A stretch of 64,000 bases of DNA from Pseudomonas sp. BCA17. GTDB lineage: Bacteria; Pseudomonadota; Gammaproteobacteria; Pseudomonadales; Pseudomonadaceae. The notes under the pieces were generated by a model. The model was given only the letters and a program-made list of their open reading frames with translations, had not been told where the DNA came from and did not search any database. The stretch is taken from contig NZ_SGWI01000001.1 in assembly GCF_004519405.1 (NCBI RefSeq), positions 1,116,001 through 1,180,000 of the forward strand, read 5' to 3'. The position numbers were made by a program, and so were the translations under genes. Below, one piece after another: positions 18,433-26,985 of the stretch (the first letter of the stretch is position 1; every line of letters begins with the position of its first letter).

Positions 18433-19800
18433 GTGATCCAGACCCTGACCCACCTCCCCCACCCTCATGCGGACGGGGCAACGTTAGCCAGCCAGTTCAC
18501 CGACCTGGCGCCGCCCCTCAACCGCCGTCAAGCCCAACTGGAAGCCTCGCGCTGCCTGTATTGCTACGACGCGCCGTGCGTGAATGCGTGCCCCAGCGAG
18601 ATCGATATCCCGTCGTTCATCCGCAATATCCATACTGAAAACGTGCAAGGTGCGGCGCAGAAAATCCTCTCGGCCAACATCCTCGGCGGCAGCTGTGCCC
18701 GGGTCTGCCCGACTGAGATCCTGTGTCAGCAGGCCTGCGTGCGTAACCACGCCGAGGAATGCGCCCCGGTGTTGATTGGCCTGTTGCAACGTTACGCCAT
18801 CGATAACGCGCACTTCAGCGAACACCCGTTCCAGCGCGCCGCAGCCACCGGCAAACGCATCGCTGTGGTCGGCGCCGGGCCTGCGGGGTTGGCCTGCGCG
18901 CATCGCGTGGCCTTGCACGGTCATGACGTGGTGATTTTCGAAGCGCGGGAAAAAGCCGGCGGGCTGAATGAATACGGCATCGCCAAATACAAACTGGTGG
19001 ATGACTTTGCGCAGAAGGAATTGGATTTCCTGTTGCAGATCGGCGGTATCGAGATTCGCCACGGCCAGCGCCTGGGGGACAACCTGGCCTTGAGCGAGCT
19101 GCACCAGCAATTTGATGCGGTGTTCCTCGGCCTCGGCCTGGCCGCCAGCAAACAACTCGGTGTGCCCCACGAAGATGCGCCCGGCCTGCTTGCCGCCACC
19201 GACTACATCCGCGAACTGCGCCAGACCGATGACCTGAGTCAATTGCCCCTGGCCGACCGTTGCATTGTGCTCGGCGCCGGCAACACCGCCATCGACATGG
19301 CCGTGCAAATGGCCCGCCTGGGGGCTCGCGACGTGAACCTCGTTTACCGTCGTGGCCTGGCGGAGATGGGCGCCACCCAGCATGAGCAGGACATCGCCAA
19401 GGCCAATCAGGTGCGGCTGCTGACCTGGGCCCAGCCCGAAGCGGTGCTGCTGGATGATCAAAGTCGTGTACGCGGCATGCGCTTCCTGCGCACGCACCAG
19501 GAAAACGGTCGCCTGCACCCGACCGGCGAAACCTTTGAGTTGGCCGCTGACGCGATCTTCAAGGCCATTGGCCAAGGGTTCGACGACGCGGCCCTGCGCG
19601 ACCCCTTGGCCCAGCAACTGCACCGCGTCGGCGAGCGCATCTTCGTCGACGAGCATCTGCGCACCAGCATTCCAGGCGTCTATGCCGGGGGCGACTGCGT
19701 CAGCCTCGGCCAGGACCTCACCGTGCAGGCGGTGCAACATGGCAAGCTGGCCGCCGAGTCCATGCACGCTCAACTCATGCTGAATGTGGAGGCTGCGTAA
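18433..19800 (+). CDS. preT: dihydropyrimidine dehydrogenase, FAD/NAD(P) subunit (PreT/PydX type)
   Basis: The protein resembles the glutamate synthase small-subunit family. Four N-terminal cysteine motifs for two iron-sulfur clusters are seen (CLYCYDAPCVNACP and CARVCPTEILCQQAC). They are followed by an FAD-binding GAGPAGLACAHRVA near residue 145 and an NAD(P)-binding GAGNTAIDMAVQMARLG near residue 283. It passes electrons from NAD(P)H to the partner subunit to reduce uracil or thymine. The start codon is GTG at 18433. Its stop overlaps the partner gene start by one base (TAATG). Confidence 0.9.
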   Translation: MIQTLTHLPHPHADGATLASQFTDLAPPLNRRQAQLEASRCLYCYDAPCVNACPSEIDIPSFIRNIHTENVQGAAQKILSANILGGSCARVCPTEILCQQACVRNHAEECAPVLIGLLQRYAIDNAHFSEHPFQRAAATGKRIAVVGAGPAGLACAHRVALHGHDVVIFEAREKAGGLNEYGIAKYKLVDDFAQKELDFLLQIGGIEIRHGQRLGDNLALSELHQQFDAVFLGLGLAASKQLGVPHEDAPGLLAATDYIRELRQTDDLSQLPLADRCIVLGAGNTAIDMAVQMARLGARDVNLVYRRGLAEMGATQHEQDIAKANQVRLLTWAQPEAVLLDDQSRVRGMRFLRTHQENGRLHPTGETFELAADAIFKAIGQGFDDAALRDPLAQQLHRVGERIFVDEHLRTSIPGVYAGGDCVSLGQDLTVQAVQHGKLAAESMHAQLMLNVEAA

Positions 19801-21074
19801 TGGCCGATCTCTCGATTGTGTTCGCCGGTATCAAGGCCCCCAACCCATTCTGGCTGGCCTCCGCGCCGCCTACCGATAAAGCCTACAACGTGGTACGCGC
19901 CTTCGAGGCCGGCTGGGGCGGCGTGGTGTGGAAAACCCTGGGTGAAGACCCGGCGGCGGTGAATGTGTCGTCACGCTACTCGGCCCACTACGGCGCCAAT
20001 CGTGAAGTGCTGGGCATCAACAATATCGAGCTGATCACCGACCGCTCCCTGGAGATCAACCTGCGGGAAATCACCCAGGTGAAAAAGGACTGGCCGGACC
20101 GCGCGCTGATCGTCTCGCTGATGGTGCCCTGTGTTGAAGAGTCGTGGAAAAACATCCTGCCCCTGGTGGAGGCCACCGGCTGCGACGGGATCGAGCTGAA
20201 TTTCGGCTGCCCCCACGGCATGCCCGAACGCGGCATGGGCGCGGCGGTAGGCCAGGTGCCGGAGTATGTGGAGCAAGTGACACGCTGGTGCAAGACGTAC
20301 TGCTCGCTGCCGGTGATCGTCAAGCTCACGCCGAATATCACCGACATCCGAGTGGCGGCGCGTGCCGCCTATCGCGGCGGCGCGGACGCGGTATCGCTGA
20401 TCAACACCATCAACTCCATCACCAGTGTGGACCTGGAACGTATGGTCGCCCTGCCGGTGGTCGGCACCCAGAGCACCCACGGCGGTTATTGCGGCTCGGC
20501 GGTCAAACCGATTGCCCTGAACATGGTCGCGGAAATCGCCCGCGATCCACAAACCCGAGGCCTGCCCATCTGCGGAATCGGCGGCATCGGCAACTGGCGC
20601 GATGCAGCGGAGTTCGTCGCCCTGGGTTGCGGCGCGGTGCAGGTGTGCACGGCGGCGATGTTGCATGGGTTTCGCATTGTGGAAGAGATGAAGGACGGGC
20701 TGTCGCGCTGGATGGACAGTCAGGGTTACACGAGCCTGCAGGACTTCTCCGGGCGGGCGGTGGGCAATACCACGGATTGGAAGTACCTGGACATCAACTA
20801 CCAGGTGATCGCCAAGATTGACCAGCAAGCCTGCATTGGCTGCGGGCGTTGTCATATCGCCTGTGAAGACACCTCGCACCAGGCGATTGCGAGTTTGAAG
20901 CAGGCGGATGGCACGCAGCGATACGAGGTGATCGACGATGAGTGCGTCGGTTGCAACCTGTGCCAGATCACCTGTCCGGTGGCGGACTGTATCGAAATGG
21001 TGCCGATGGACACGGGCAAGCCGTTTTTGAATTGGACGCAGGATCCGCGTAACCCTTATCGGGAAGCGGTGTAG
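19800..21074 (+). CDS. preA: dihydropyrimidine dehydrogenase, catalytic FMN subunit (PreA/PydA type)
   Basis: The N-terminal two thirds form a dihydroorotate-dehydrogenase-like TIM barrel that binds FMN and the pyrimidine (GIKAPNPFWLASAPPTDKAY, ELNFGCPHGMPERGMG with the active-site region, and GIGGIGNWRDAAEFVALG for phosphate binding). The C-terminus carries two 4Fe-4S motifs, CIGCGRCHIACED and CVGCNLCQITCPVADC. Together with the upstream subunit it reduces uracil and thymine to their dihydro forms, the first step of the pathway. Confidence 0.92.
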   Translation: MADLSIVFAGIKAPNPFWLASAPPTDKAYNVVRAFEAGWGGVVWKTLGEDPAAVNVSSRYSAHYGANREVLGINNIELITDRSLEINLREITQVKKDWPDRALIVSLMVPCVEESWKNILPLVEATGCDGIELNFGCPHGMPERGMGAAVGQVPEYVEQVTRWCKTYCSLPVIVKLTPNITDIRVAARAAYRGGADAVSLINTINSITSVDLERMVALPVVGTQSTHGGYCGSAVKPIALNMVAEIARDPQTRGLPICGIGGIGNWRDAAEFVALGCGAVQVCTAAMLHGFRIVEEMKDGLSRWMDSQGYTSLQDFSGRAVGNTTDWKYLDINYQVIAKIDQQACIGCGRCHIACEDTSHQAIASLKQADGTQRYEVIDDECVGCNLCQITCPVADCIEMVPMDTGKPFLNWTQDPRNPYREAV

Positions 21075-21087
21075 GTCTTCAGAGCGC

Positions 21088-21167
21088 TATCGGGAGCAAG
21101 TCCCCCCATCAGGCCGGGTTCGCAATTTTGTGCTTGTGAATAGGGTCAAATGGGGCTTGCTCCCGCT
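21088..21167. repeat. REP doublet after the dehydrogenase operon
   Basis: ATCGGGAGCAAGTCCCCCCAT and ATGGGGCTTGCTCCCGCT pair across a 40-base spacer, between convergent genes (preA and the TetR regulator). A bidirectional terminator role is plausible. Confidence 0.75.
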
Positions 21168-21191
21168 GAGGCCAGCCCCCCAACACAGACC

Positions 21192-21812
21192 TCAAGGCTC
21201 CAGGCCAATCCCCCGCAAAATCACACTGGTCACGGTCTGAATCGCCTTCTCGAACTGCATGTCCGACAACGGCTGGTGATCATTCAGAATCGTCACCTGA
21301 TGATCAAAGTCCGCATAGTGCTGGGTTGACGCCCAGATCATATACAGCAGGCTCGACGGTTCCACCGGCAGGATGCGTTTGTCTTCCACCCATTGGCGAA
21401 TTTTCGCTTCCTTCATCTTGGCCCAGTCGTAAAGGCTTTCATCCAGCGCCTGGCCCAAGGTCGGCGCGCCGTGAATGATTTCGTTGGCCCAGACTTTCGA
21501 CCCATAGGGCCGCGTGCGCGAGCGCTGCATCTTGGCGCGGATGTAACTGCTCAACACCACACGCGGGTCGTCGAAGGTTTCGAAGCTCAGGGCATCCTGT
21601 TTCCACACGTCCAGCAGGTCGAACAGCACAGCGCTGTACAGTTCGCTCTTGGTGGTGAAGTAGTAATGCAGGTTGGAACGCGGCAGTTGCACTTCCTCGG
21701 CGATGTCGGCCATGGCGGTGCTGCCATACCCTTTCACCGCGAAGACCTTTTCCGCCGCCAGCAGGATTTTTTCGACGTTGACTCGACGAATTCCGATTTT
21801 GTGATTGCCCAT
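21192..21812 (-). CDS. TetR/RutR-like regulator of pyrimidine catabolism
   Basis: The helix-turn-helix is at residues about 10-55 (ILLAAEKVFAVKGYGSTAMADIAEEVQLPRSNLHYYF, read in parts). The C-terminal part (SYIRAKMQRSRTRPYGSKVWANEIIHGAP and LLYMIWASTQHYADFDHQV) matches the RutR ligand-binding domain, which senses uracil or thymine in Escherichia coli. I chose ATG 21812 (MGNHKIG) because GGGAG precedes it; the open frame extends to 21929 without support. It sits at the end of the pyrimidine cluster, the same place as in other pseudomonads. Confidence 0.85.
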   Translation of the reverse strand: MGNHKIGIRRVNVEKILLAAEKVFAVKGYGSTAMADIAEEVQLPRSNLHYYFTTKSELYSAVLFDLLDVWKQDALSFETFDDPRVVLSSYIRAKMQRSRTRPYGSKVWANEIIHGAPTLGQALDESLYDWAKMKEAKIRQWVEDKRILPVEPSSLLYMIWASTQHYADFDHQVTILNDHQPLSDMQFEKAIQTVTSVILRGIGLEP

Positions 21813-21955
21813 AAGGGCTCCCTGACAACAACATGGCTTCAAGACTACCATCGGCTCTAGGCCGCGGCGACACGCCACAACGAAACTTCTGACGCGAACC
21901 TTTCCCCCGGAAAACGGATTGGTTAGCATCGCGGTCCCGACGAAGGACCCTGATC

Positions 21956-22399
21956 ATGACTATTCGACCGCGTGTCGCCACTGACGACGCCGTGCTGGGT
22001 GCACTGTGGGAACGCTCGGTGCGTGCCACTCATGACTTCCTGCCAGAGGACGACATCCAACGTTTGCTGCCCGTGGTGCGTGATGCTTACCTGCCCATGC
22101 CCGCCCTGGATGTGTGGGTGTATGAAGACCAAAACGGTATCGGCGGGTTCATCGCCACCGGCGGGCACAATGTGGAAATGCTGTTTATCGACCCCGATCG
22201 ACGCGGCCAGGGCATCGGCCGGCAATTGCTCGACCACGTCCGTGCGCGCCATGACACCCTGACGGTAGACGTCAACGAACAAAACCCACAGGCCGTGGGC
22301 TTCTATCTGCACTATGGTTTTATCCAGGTCGCGCGCTCGCCGCTGGATGGCGAAGGCAAACCCTTTCCCTTGCTGCATATGGCTTTACCCACTTCCTGA
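21956..22399 (+). CDS. GNAT-family N-acetyltransferase
   Basis: This 147-aa single-domain acetyltransferase has the acetyl-CoA binding motif A (VEMLFIDPDRRGQGIGRQLL, residues about 73-92) and the C-terminal motif B (NEQNPQAVGFYLHYGFIQV). It resembles YjaB-like proteins that acetylate unknown small amines or proteins. It lies 143 bases from the divergent TetR start and just ahead of copC; 17 bases separate it from copC, but a functional link is doubtful. Confidence 0.8.
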   Translation: MTIRPRVATDDAVLGALWERSVRATHDFLPEDDIQRLLPVVRDAYLPMPALDVWVYEDQNGIGGFIATGGHNVEMLFIDPDRRGQGIGRQLLDHVRARHDTLTVDVNEQNPQAVGFYLHYGFIQVARSPLDGEGKPFPLLHMALPTS

Positions 22400-22416
22400 A
22401 CTGAAGGTATCGAACA

Positions 22417-22782
22417 ATGCTGATCAAGAACGCCCTGACCACCGTCGCCCTGCTCGCATCCCTGCTGGGCACCTCGGCCGCATTTGCCCATGCCCACCTC
22501 AAGAGCTCGACGCCCGCGGCCGACAGCACCGTCGCCGCGCCCGCCGACCTGCGCCTGACCTTCAGCGAAGGCGTCGAAGCCACCTTCACCAAGGTGTCCC
22601 TGAGCAAGGATGGCACCGAAGTCGCGATCAAAGGCCTGGAAACCCCCGACACCGACAAGAAAACCCTGGTCGTCACGCCAGCCGCCCCCCTCGCTGCCGG
22701 CAACTACAAAGTGGTGTGGAATGCCGTGTCGGTCGACACCCACAAGAGCAACGGTGAATACAGCTTCAAGGTCGGCCAATAA
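22417..22782 (+). CDS. copC: periplasmic copper-binding protein CopC
   Basis: A signal peptide ends at AFAHAHLKSS, so the mature protein begins with His, the copper ligand of the CopC family. A second ligand region is SVDTHKSNGEYSF near the C-terminus. The fold is a small beta sandwich of 121 aa before cleavage. It has no Met-rich loop, so it probably binds only Cu(II). It is followed four bases later by copD, the usual pair for copper delivery or uptake. Confidence 0.88.
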   Translation: MLIKNALTTVALLASLLGTSAAFAHAHLKSSTPAADSTVAAPADLRLTFSEGVEATFTKVSLSKDGTEVAIKGLETPDTDKKTLVVTPAAPLAAGNYKVVWNAVSVDTHKSNGEYSFKVGQ

Positions 22783-22785
22783 CCC

Positions 22786-23643
22786 ATGGCGACACTGCTG
22801 GTGCTGTGCCGCTTTGTGCATTTCATCGTTGTGCTGTTGATGTTCGGGGCCTGTGCATTCAGGCCCAGGTTGTTGGGCACAGAACGGCAACCGGCACTTG
22901 ACCGGCAATTGCTGCGTATCACTCGCGTGCTCGCCGCGTTGGGGTTGTGCTCCGGCGTGGCCTGGTTGCTGTTGATCACCGCCAGCGTGGCCGGCAGTTG
23001 GGACGCGGCGCTGCAACCGGCTACCGTGCAGTTGGTGCTGGGCAAAACCTTCTTTGGCCAGGTGTGGGTCTGGCATCTGTTGTTGAACCTGCTGCTGGTG
23101 ATCGCACTGATCAAGCCCTGGCCCGCTTTGCGCCTGCCGTTGATCATTCTGCTGTTGGCCACGCTGGCACCTGTGGGTCATGGCGCCATGCTCGATGGGT
23201 TGAGCGGGCAGTTGCTGATCCTCAACCAGGTGGTGCACCTGATGTGCGTGGGTGCCTGGCTCGGCGGGTTGCTGTTGCTGGTGTTGGTGCTCATACAGCC
23301 CCGACAGCATGCGCTGGCAGCGATCCTGAAGCGCTTCAGCGGCGTGGGGTATGGTCTGGTCGCCGGGCTGCTGGTGACGGGGTTGATCAATGTGCGCGTG
23401 CTCACCGGGCAGCTATGGCCCACGCCCTTGTTCAACGGTTTTGCCCTGATTCTGTTGATCAAAGTGCTGCTGGTGCTGGGCATGTTGGCGCTGGCGCTGC
23501 TGAACCGGTTGCGTATCGAACGCTGTGAAGAGCACTTGGGCAGCCTGAAAGCCAGTGTGCTGTTGGAAGGGTTACTGGGCATAGCGGCGGTGGCTGCGGT
23601 CTCCCTGCTTGGCACTCTCCCACCGATGGTCATGACCGGCTAA
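22786..23643 (+). CDS. copD: copper resistance/import membrane protein CopD
   Basis: The 285-aa protein has eight predicted transmembrane helices with conserved polar and His residues in them (RFVHFIVVLLMFGACAF, GKTFFGQVWVWHLL, NQVVHLMCVGAWLGG). It works with CopC to move copper across the inner membrane. The copCD pair without copAB is typical for the chromosomal, non-plasmid version in pseudomonads. Confidence 0.88.
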   Translation: MATLLVLCRFVHFIVVLLMFGACAFRPRLLGTERQPALDRQLLRITRVLAALGLCSGVAWLLLITASVAGSWDAALQPATVQLVLGKTFFGQVWVWHLLLNLLLVIALIKPWPALRLPLIILLLATLAPVGHGAMLDGLSGQLLILNQVVHLMCVGAWLGGLLLLVLVLIQPRQHALAAILKRFSGVGYGLVAGLLVTGLINVRVLTGQLWPTPLFNGFALILLIKVLLVLGMLALALLNRLRIERCEEHLGSLKASVLLEGLLGIAAVAAVSLLGTLPPMVMTG

Positions 23644-23773
23644 AAAACCAACGCTGAAATGCAGGCGACGCGATCCGGCACGAACGCCGCGGTGATACCC
23701 TTGCAGAAGCCTGGCTCCCACATTGACATAGCGGTTCTTGGTCGAATCACCCTGGTTATCGTACAACCTCTGC

Positions 23774-23834
23774 TTGACAGCCCTCGAAAACCCCGTAAAT
23801 ATCCCGCCAGATGTTGTACGACGACGTACGACAA
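23774..23834 (+). promoter_or_regulatory. sigma-70-like promoter and tandem GntR-type operators for the porin
   Basis: TTGACA at 23774-23779 is followed after 16 bases by TAAATA. Downstream, TTGTACGACGA (23814-23824) fits the TNGTNNNACNA pattern of the FadR subfamily of GntR repressors. An overlapping near-copy, ACGTACGACAA (23824-23834), lies one helical turn further. Operators placed just after the -10 suit repression of porin and uronate genes. No GntR regulator is encoded in the window. Confidence 0.5.
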
Positions 23835-23866
23835 ATAATAAAAATTACAAAAATGGGAGCTTCACT

Positions 23867-25129
23867 GTGCGTTCATTCGCCCGCAATTCCTCGTCGTGTA
23901 TCGGTCTCCTCAGCCTTGGCAGCCTGGCGTTTACCCTCCCCCTCAGCGCTCAGGCGGAAGGTTTTATCGACGACGCCAAGGCCACGCTCAATTTGCGCAA
24001 CGCCTACTTCAACCGCAATTTCACCAACCCGACCAATCCCCAGGGCATGGCGCAAGAGTGGACACAGAACTTCATCCTCGATGCCAAGTCCGGCTTCACA
24101 CAGGGCACCGTGGGTTTCGGGATTGATGTGCTGGGCCTGTACTCGCAAAAGCTGGATGGCGGCAAAGGCACGGGCGGCACGCAGTTGCTGCCGATCCACA
24201 GCGATGGCCGTCCGGCCGACAACTTCGGTCGCCTGGGCGTGGCGCTGAAAACCAAACTGTCGAAGACCGAATTGAAGGTGGGCGAATGGATGCCGGTGCT
24301 GCCGATCCTGCGCTCCGACGACGGCCGCTCGCTGCCGCAGACTTTTCGTGGCGGCCAGGTCACCTCCAACGAAATCGCCGGCCTGACCCTCTATGGCGGC
24401 CAGTTCCGCGGTAACAGCCCGCGCAACGACGCGAGCATGGAAGACATGTTCATGAACGGTAAAGCCGCGTTCACCTCCGACCGCTTCAACTTTGGCGGCG
24501 CCGAATACACCTTCAACGACAAGCGCACCCAGGTCGGTGTGTGGTACGCCGAACTGACCGATATCTACCAGCAACAGTATTTCAACCTGACTCACAGCCA
24601 GCCCGTGGGCGACTGGACCCTGGGTGCCAACCTCGGCTTTTTCAACGGCAAGGAAGACGGCAGCGCCCTGGCCGGCAACCTCGACAACAAGACCGCCTTC
24701 GCCCTGCTGTCGGCCAAGTACAACGGCAACACCTTCTATGTGGGCCTGCAGAAACTCACCGGTGACAGCGTATGGATGCGGGTCAACGGCACCAGTGGCG
24801 GCACCTTGGCGAACGATAGCTACAACGCCAGCTACGATAACGCCAAGGAAAAATCCTGGCAGGTGCGCCATGACTTCAACTTCGTAGTGCTCGGCATTCC
24901 GGGGCTGACCATGATGAACCGCTATATCAGCGGCAGTAACGTGCACACAGGGGCGATCACCGACGGTAAGGAATGGGGCCGTGAATCGGAACTGGCCTAC
25001 ACGGTGCAAAGCGGTGCCTTGAAGGATCTGAATGTGCGCTGGCGCAATTCAACCATGCGTCGGGATTTCAGCAACAATGAGTTTGACGAGAATCGGATCT
25101 TTATCAGCTACCCGATTTCGCTGTTGTAA
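23867..25129 (+). CDS. OprD-family outer-membrane porin
   Basis: I place the start at GTG 23867 after GGGAGC, because a good signal peptide follows (VRSFARNSSSCIGLLSLGSLAF, cleavage after AQA). The mature part is an 18-strand OprD barrel with the family opening GFIDDAKATLNLRNAYFNRNF and the closing strand RIFISYPISLL. OprD porins are substrate-specific. Uronate dehydrogenase and lactonase genes downstream suggest uptake of galacturonate or glucuronate. The 223 bases before it contain a promoter and operator candidate and a weak REP fragment near 23680-23725. Confidence 0.88.
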   Translation: MRSFARNSSSCIGLLSLGSLAFTLPLSAQAEGFIDDAKATLNLRNAYFNRNFTNPTNPQGMAQEWTQNFILDAKSGFTQGTVGFGIDVLGLYSQKLDGGKGTGGTQLLPIHSDGRPADNFGRLGVALKTKLSKTELKVGEWMPVLPILRSDDGRSLPQTFRGGQVTSNEIAGLTLYGGQFRGNSPRNDASMEDMFMNGKAAFTSDRFNFGGAEYTFNDKRTQVGVWYAELTDIYQQQYFNLTHSQPVGDWTLGANLGFFNGKEDGSALAGNLDNKTAFALLSAKYNGNTFYVGLQKLTGDSVWMRVNGTSGGTLANDSYNASYDNAKEKSWQVRHDFNFVVLGIPGLTMMNRYISGSNVHTGAITDGKEWGRESELAYTVQSGALKDLNVRWRNSTMRRDFSNNEFDENRIFISYPISLL

Positions 25130-25200
25130 GGTTGCGGACCGAGCACACACGTTGAGTCATTGCACATCCCTCATTTGAAAACCCATCACCGGTAATGGCG

Positions 25201-25260
25201 TTGACAACCTGGGGGATCCCTAACAATACTTCCACCCAGTCATACGACAACCTACAACAA
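25201..25260 (+). promoter_or_regulatory. second promoter with the same operator sequence, ahead of udh
   Basis: TTGACA at 25201 is followed, 40 bases from its start, by CATACGACAACCTACAACAA. The porin promoter shows CGACAA-type sites exactly 40 bases after its own TTGACA. The -10 hexamer is weak (CAATAC at 17 bases). The parallel spacing suggests both promoters answer to one repressor. Confidence 0.4.
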
Positions 25261-25273
25261 CAATGGAACCCTC

Positions 25274-26098
25274 ATGACCACCACCACAACCACGCCTGTT
25301 CCATTCAACCGCTTACTGCTCACCGGTGCCGCCGGTGGGCTGGGCAAGGTGCTGCGCGAACGCCTGCGCCCCTACGCCCAGGTACTGCGCCTGTCGGATA
25401 TCGCTGACATGGCCCCGGCTGCCGACGCTGGCGAAGAAGTGCAAACCTGTGACCTCTCCGATAAACAAGCCGTGCATCATCTGGTCGAAGGTGTGGATGC
25501 GATCCTGCACTTCGGCGGCGTGTCGGTTGAGCGCCCGTTCGAAGAAGTCCTCGGCGCCAACATCTGCGGGATTTTCCATATCTACGAAGCCGCCCGTCGC
25601 CATGGCGTGAAGCGCGTGATTTTCGCCAGTTCCAATCATGTGATCGGCTTCTACAAGCAAGGTGAAAAACTCGACGCCCACTCCCCTCGCCGTCCGGACA
25701 GCTATTACGGCCTGTCCAAATCCTACGGCGAAGACATGGCCAGTTTCTACTTCGACCGTTACGGCATCGAGACCGTGAGCATCCGTATCGGCTCCTCGTT
25801 CCCGGAGCCGCAGAACCGCCGGATGATGCACACCTGGCTGAGCTTCGACGACCTCACACACCTGCTGGAGCGCGCGCTCTACACACCCGACGTCGGGCAT
25901 ACCGTGGTGTACGGCATGTCGGATAACCTCGACACCTGGTGGGACAACCGCTACGCCGCGCACCTGGGCTTTACCCCAAAGGACAGCTCCGAGGTGTTCC
26001 GCGCCCAGGTCGAAACCCAACCGCCCGTGGCCGACAATGACCCGGCCAAGGTTTACCAGGGCGGTGCGTTCTGCGCGGCCGGACCGTTCGGTGATTGA
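25274..26098 (+). CDS. udh: uronate dehydrogenase
   Basis: This short-chain dehydrogenase oxidises D-galacturonate or D-glucuronate with NAD+ to the aldaro-lactone. The nucleotide-binding motif is TGAAGGLG near residue 17, the catalytic pair is Tyr145-x3-Lys149 (SYYGLSKSYGEDM), and a Ser lies in the FASSNHVIGFY segment. The closing RMMHTWLSFDDLTHLLERAL and GMSDNLDTWWDN are typical of Udh. Length 274 aa is normal. The next gene, four bases on, encodes the lactonase for its product. Confidence 0.9.
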   Translation: MTTTTTTPVPFNRLLLTGAAGGLGKVLRERLRPYAQVLRLSDIADMAPAADAGEEVQTCDLSDKQAVHHLVEGVDAILHFGGVSVERPFEEVLGANICGIFHIYEAARRHGVKRVIFASSNHVIGFYKQGEKLDAHSPRRPDSYYGLSKSYGEDMASFYFDRYGIETVSIRIGSSFPEPQNRRMMHTWLSFDDLTHLLERALYTPDVGHTVVYGMSDNLDTWWDNRYAAHLGFTPKDSSEVFRAQVETQPPVADNDPAKVYQGGAFCAAGPFGD

Positions 26099-26101
26099 CC
26101 A

Positions 26102-26977
26102 ATGACCGCTGAATTGATTGTCGACGCGCGCAATGCCGTGGGCGAATGCCCGGTGTGGGTGCCTGAGGAAAACGCGCTGTACTGGGTGGATATTCCCAAT
26201 GGCGGCCTGCAGCGCTGGAGCGCCGGCACCGGTCACATCGCCGCCTGGAAAGCCCCGCAGATGCTCGCCTGTATCGCCCGCACCGCGACCGGCAACTGGA
26301 TCGCCGGGATGGAAACCGGCTTTTTCCAGCTCACCCCCCACAACGACGGCAGCCTCGACAGCACAGGCTTGGCGACCGTCGAACACCCGCGTGCGGACAT
26401 GCGCCTGAACGACGGCCGCTGTGACCGTCAAGGGCGTTTCTGGGCCGGCAGCATGGTACTGAATATGGGCTTGAACGCGGCCGAGGGCACCCTCTACCGC
26501 TACGAGTCCGGCCGGCCGCCACACGCTCAACTGGGCGGTTTTATCACCCTCAACGGCCTGGCCTTCAGCCCCGATGGACGCACGATGTATGCCTCGGACT
26601 CACACCCGCTGGTGCAGCAGATCTGGGCCTTCGACTACGACATCGACACCGGCACGCCGTCCAATCGCCGCGTGTTCGTGGACATGCACAACCACCCCGG
26701 CCGCCCCGACGGTGCTGCCGTCGATGCCGACGGTTGCTACTGGATCTGCGCCAACGACGCCGGGCTCGTCCACCGCTTCACCCCTGAGGGTCGCCTCGAC
26801 CGCTCCCTCAGCGTGCCGGTAAAAAAACCCACCATGTGCGCCTTCGGCGGCAGTCGCCTGGACACCCTGTTCGTCACCTCGATCCGTGACGACCAGAGCC
26901 AGCAGTCCCCGGCCGGCGGCGTATTCGCCCTCAACCCGGGAGTCCAGGGGCTACCCGAACCCACCTTTGCGCGCTAG
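26102..26977 (+). CDS. SMP-30/gluconolactonase-family aldarolactone hydrolase
   Basis: A six-bladed propeller with divalent-metal ligands in VGECPVW (Glu near residue 15), MRLNDGRCDRQGRFWAGSM (Asn/Asp), ITLNGLAFSPDGRTMYASDS and GRPDGAAVDADGCYW. Placement behind udh points to hydrolysis of galactaro- or glucaro-1,4-lactone to the free aldarate, the role given to UxuL. Aldarate dehydratase genes for the next step are not in this window. It converges with the EmrA-like gene, with only eight bases between. Confidence 0.85.
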   Translation: MTAELIVDARNAVGECPVWVPEENALYWVDIPNGGLQRWSAGTGHIAAWKAPQMLACIARTATGNWIAGMETGFFQLTPHNDGSLDSTGLATVEHPRADMRLNDGRCDRQGRFWAGSMVLNMGLNAAEGTLYRYESGRPPHAQLGGFITLNGLAFSPDGRTMYASDSHPLVQQIWAFDYDIDTGTPSNRRVFVDMHNHPGRPDGAAVDADGCYWICANDAGLVHRFTPEGRLDRSLSVPVKKPTMCAFGGSRLDTLFVTSIRDDQSQQSPAGGVFALNPGVQGLPEPTFAR

Positions 26978-26985
26978 GTAGCGCT

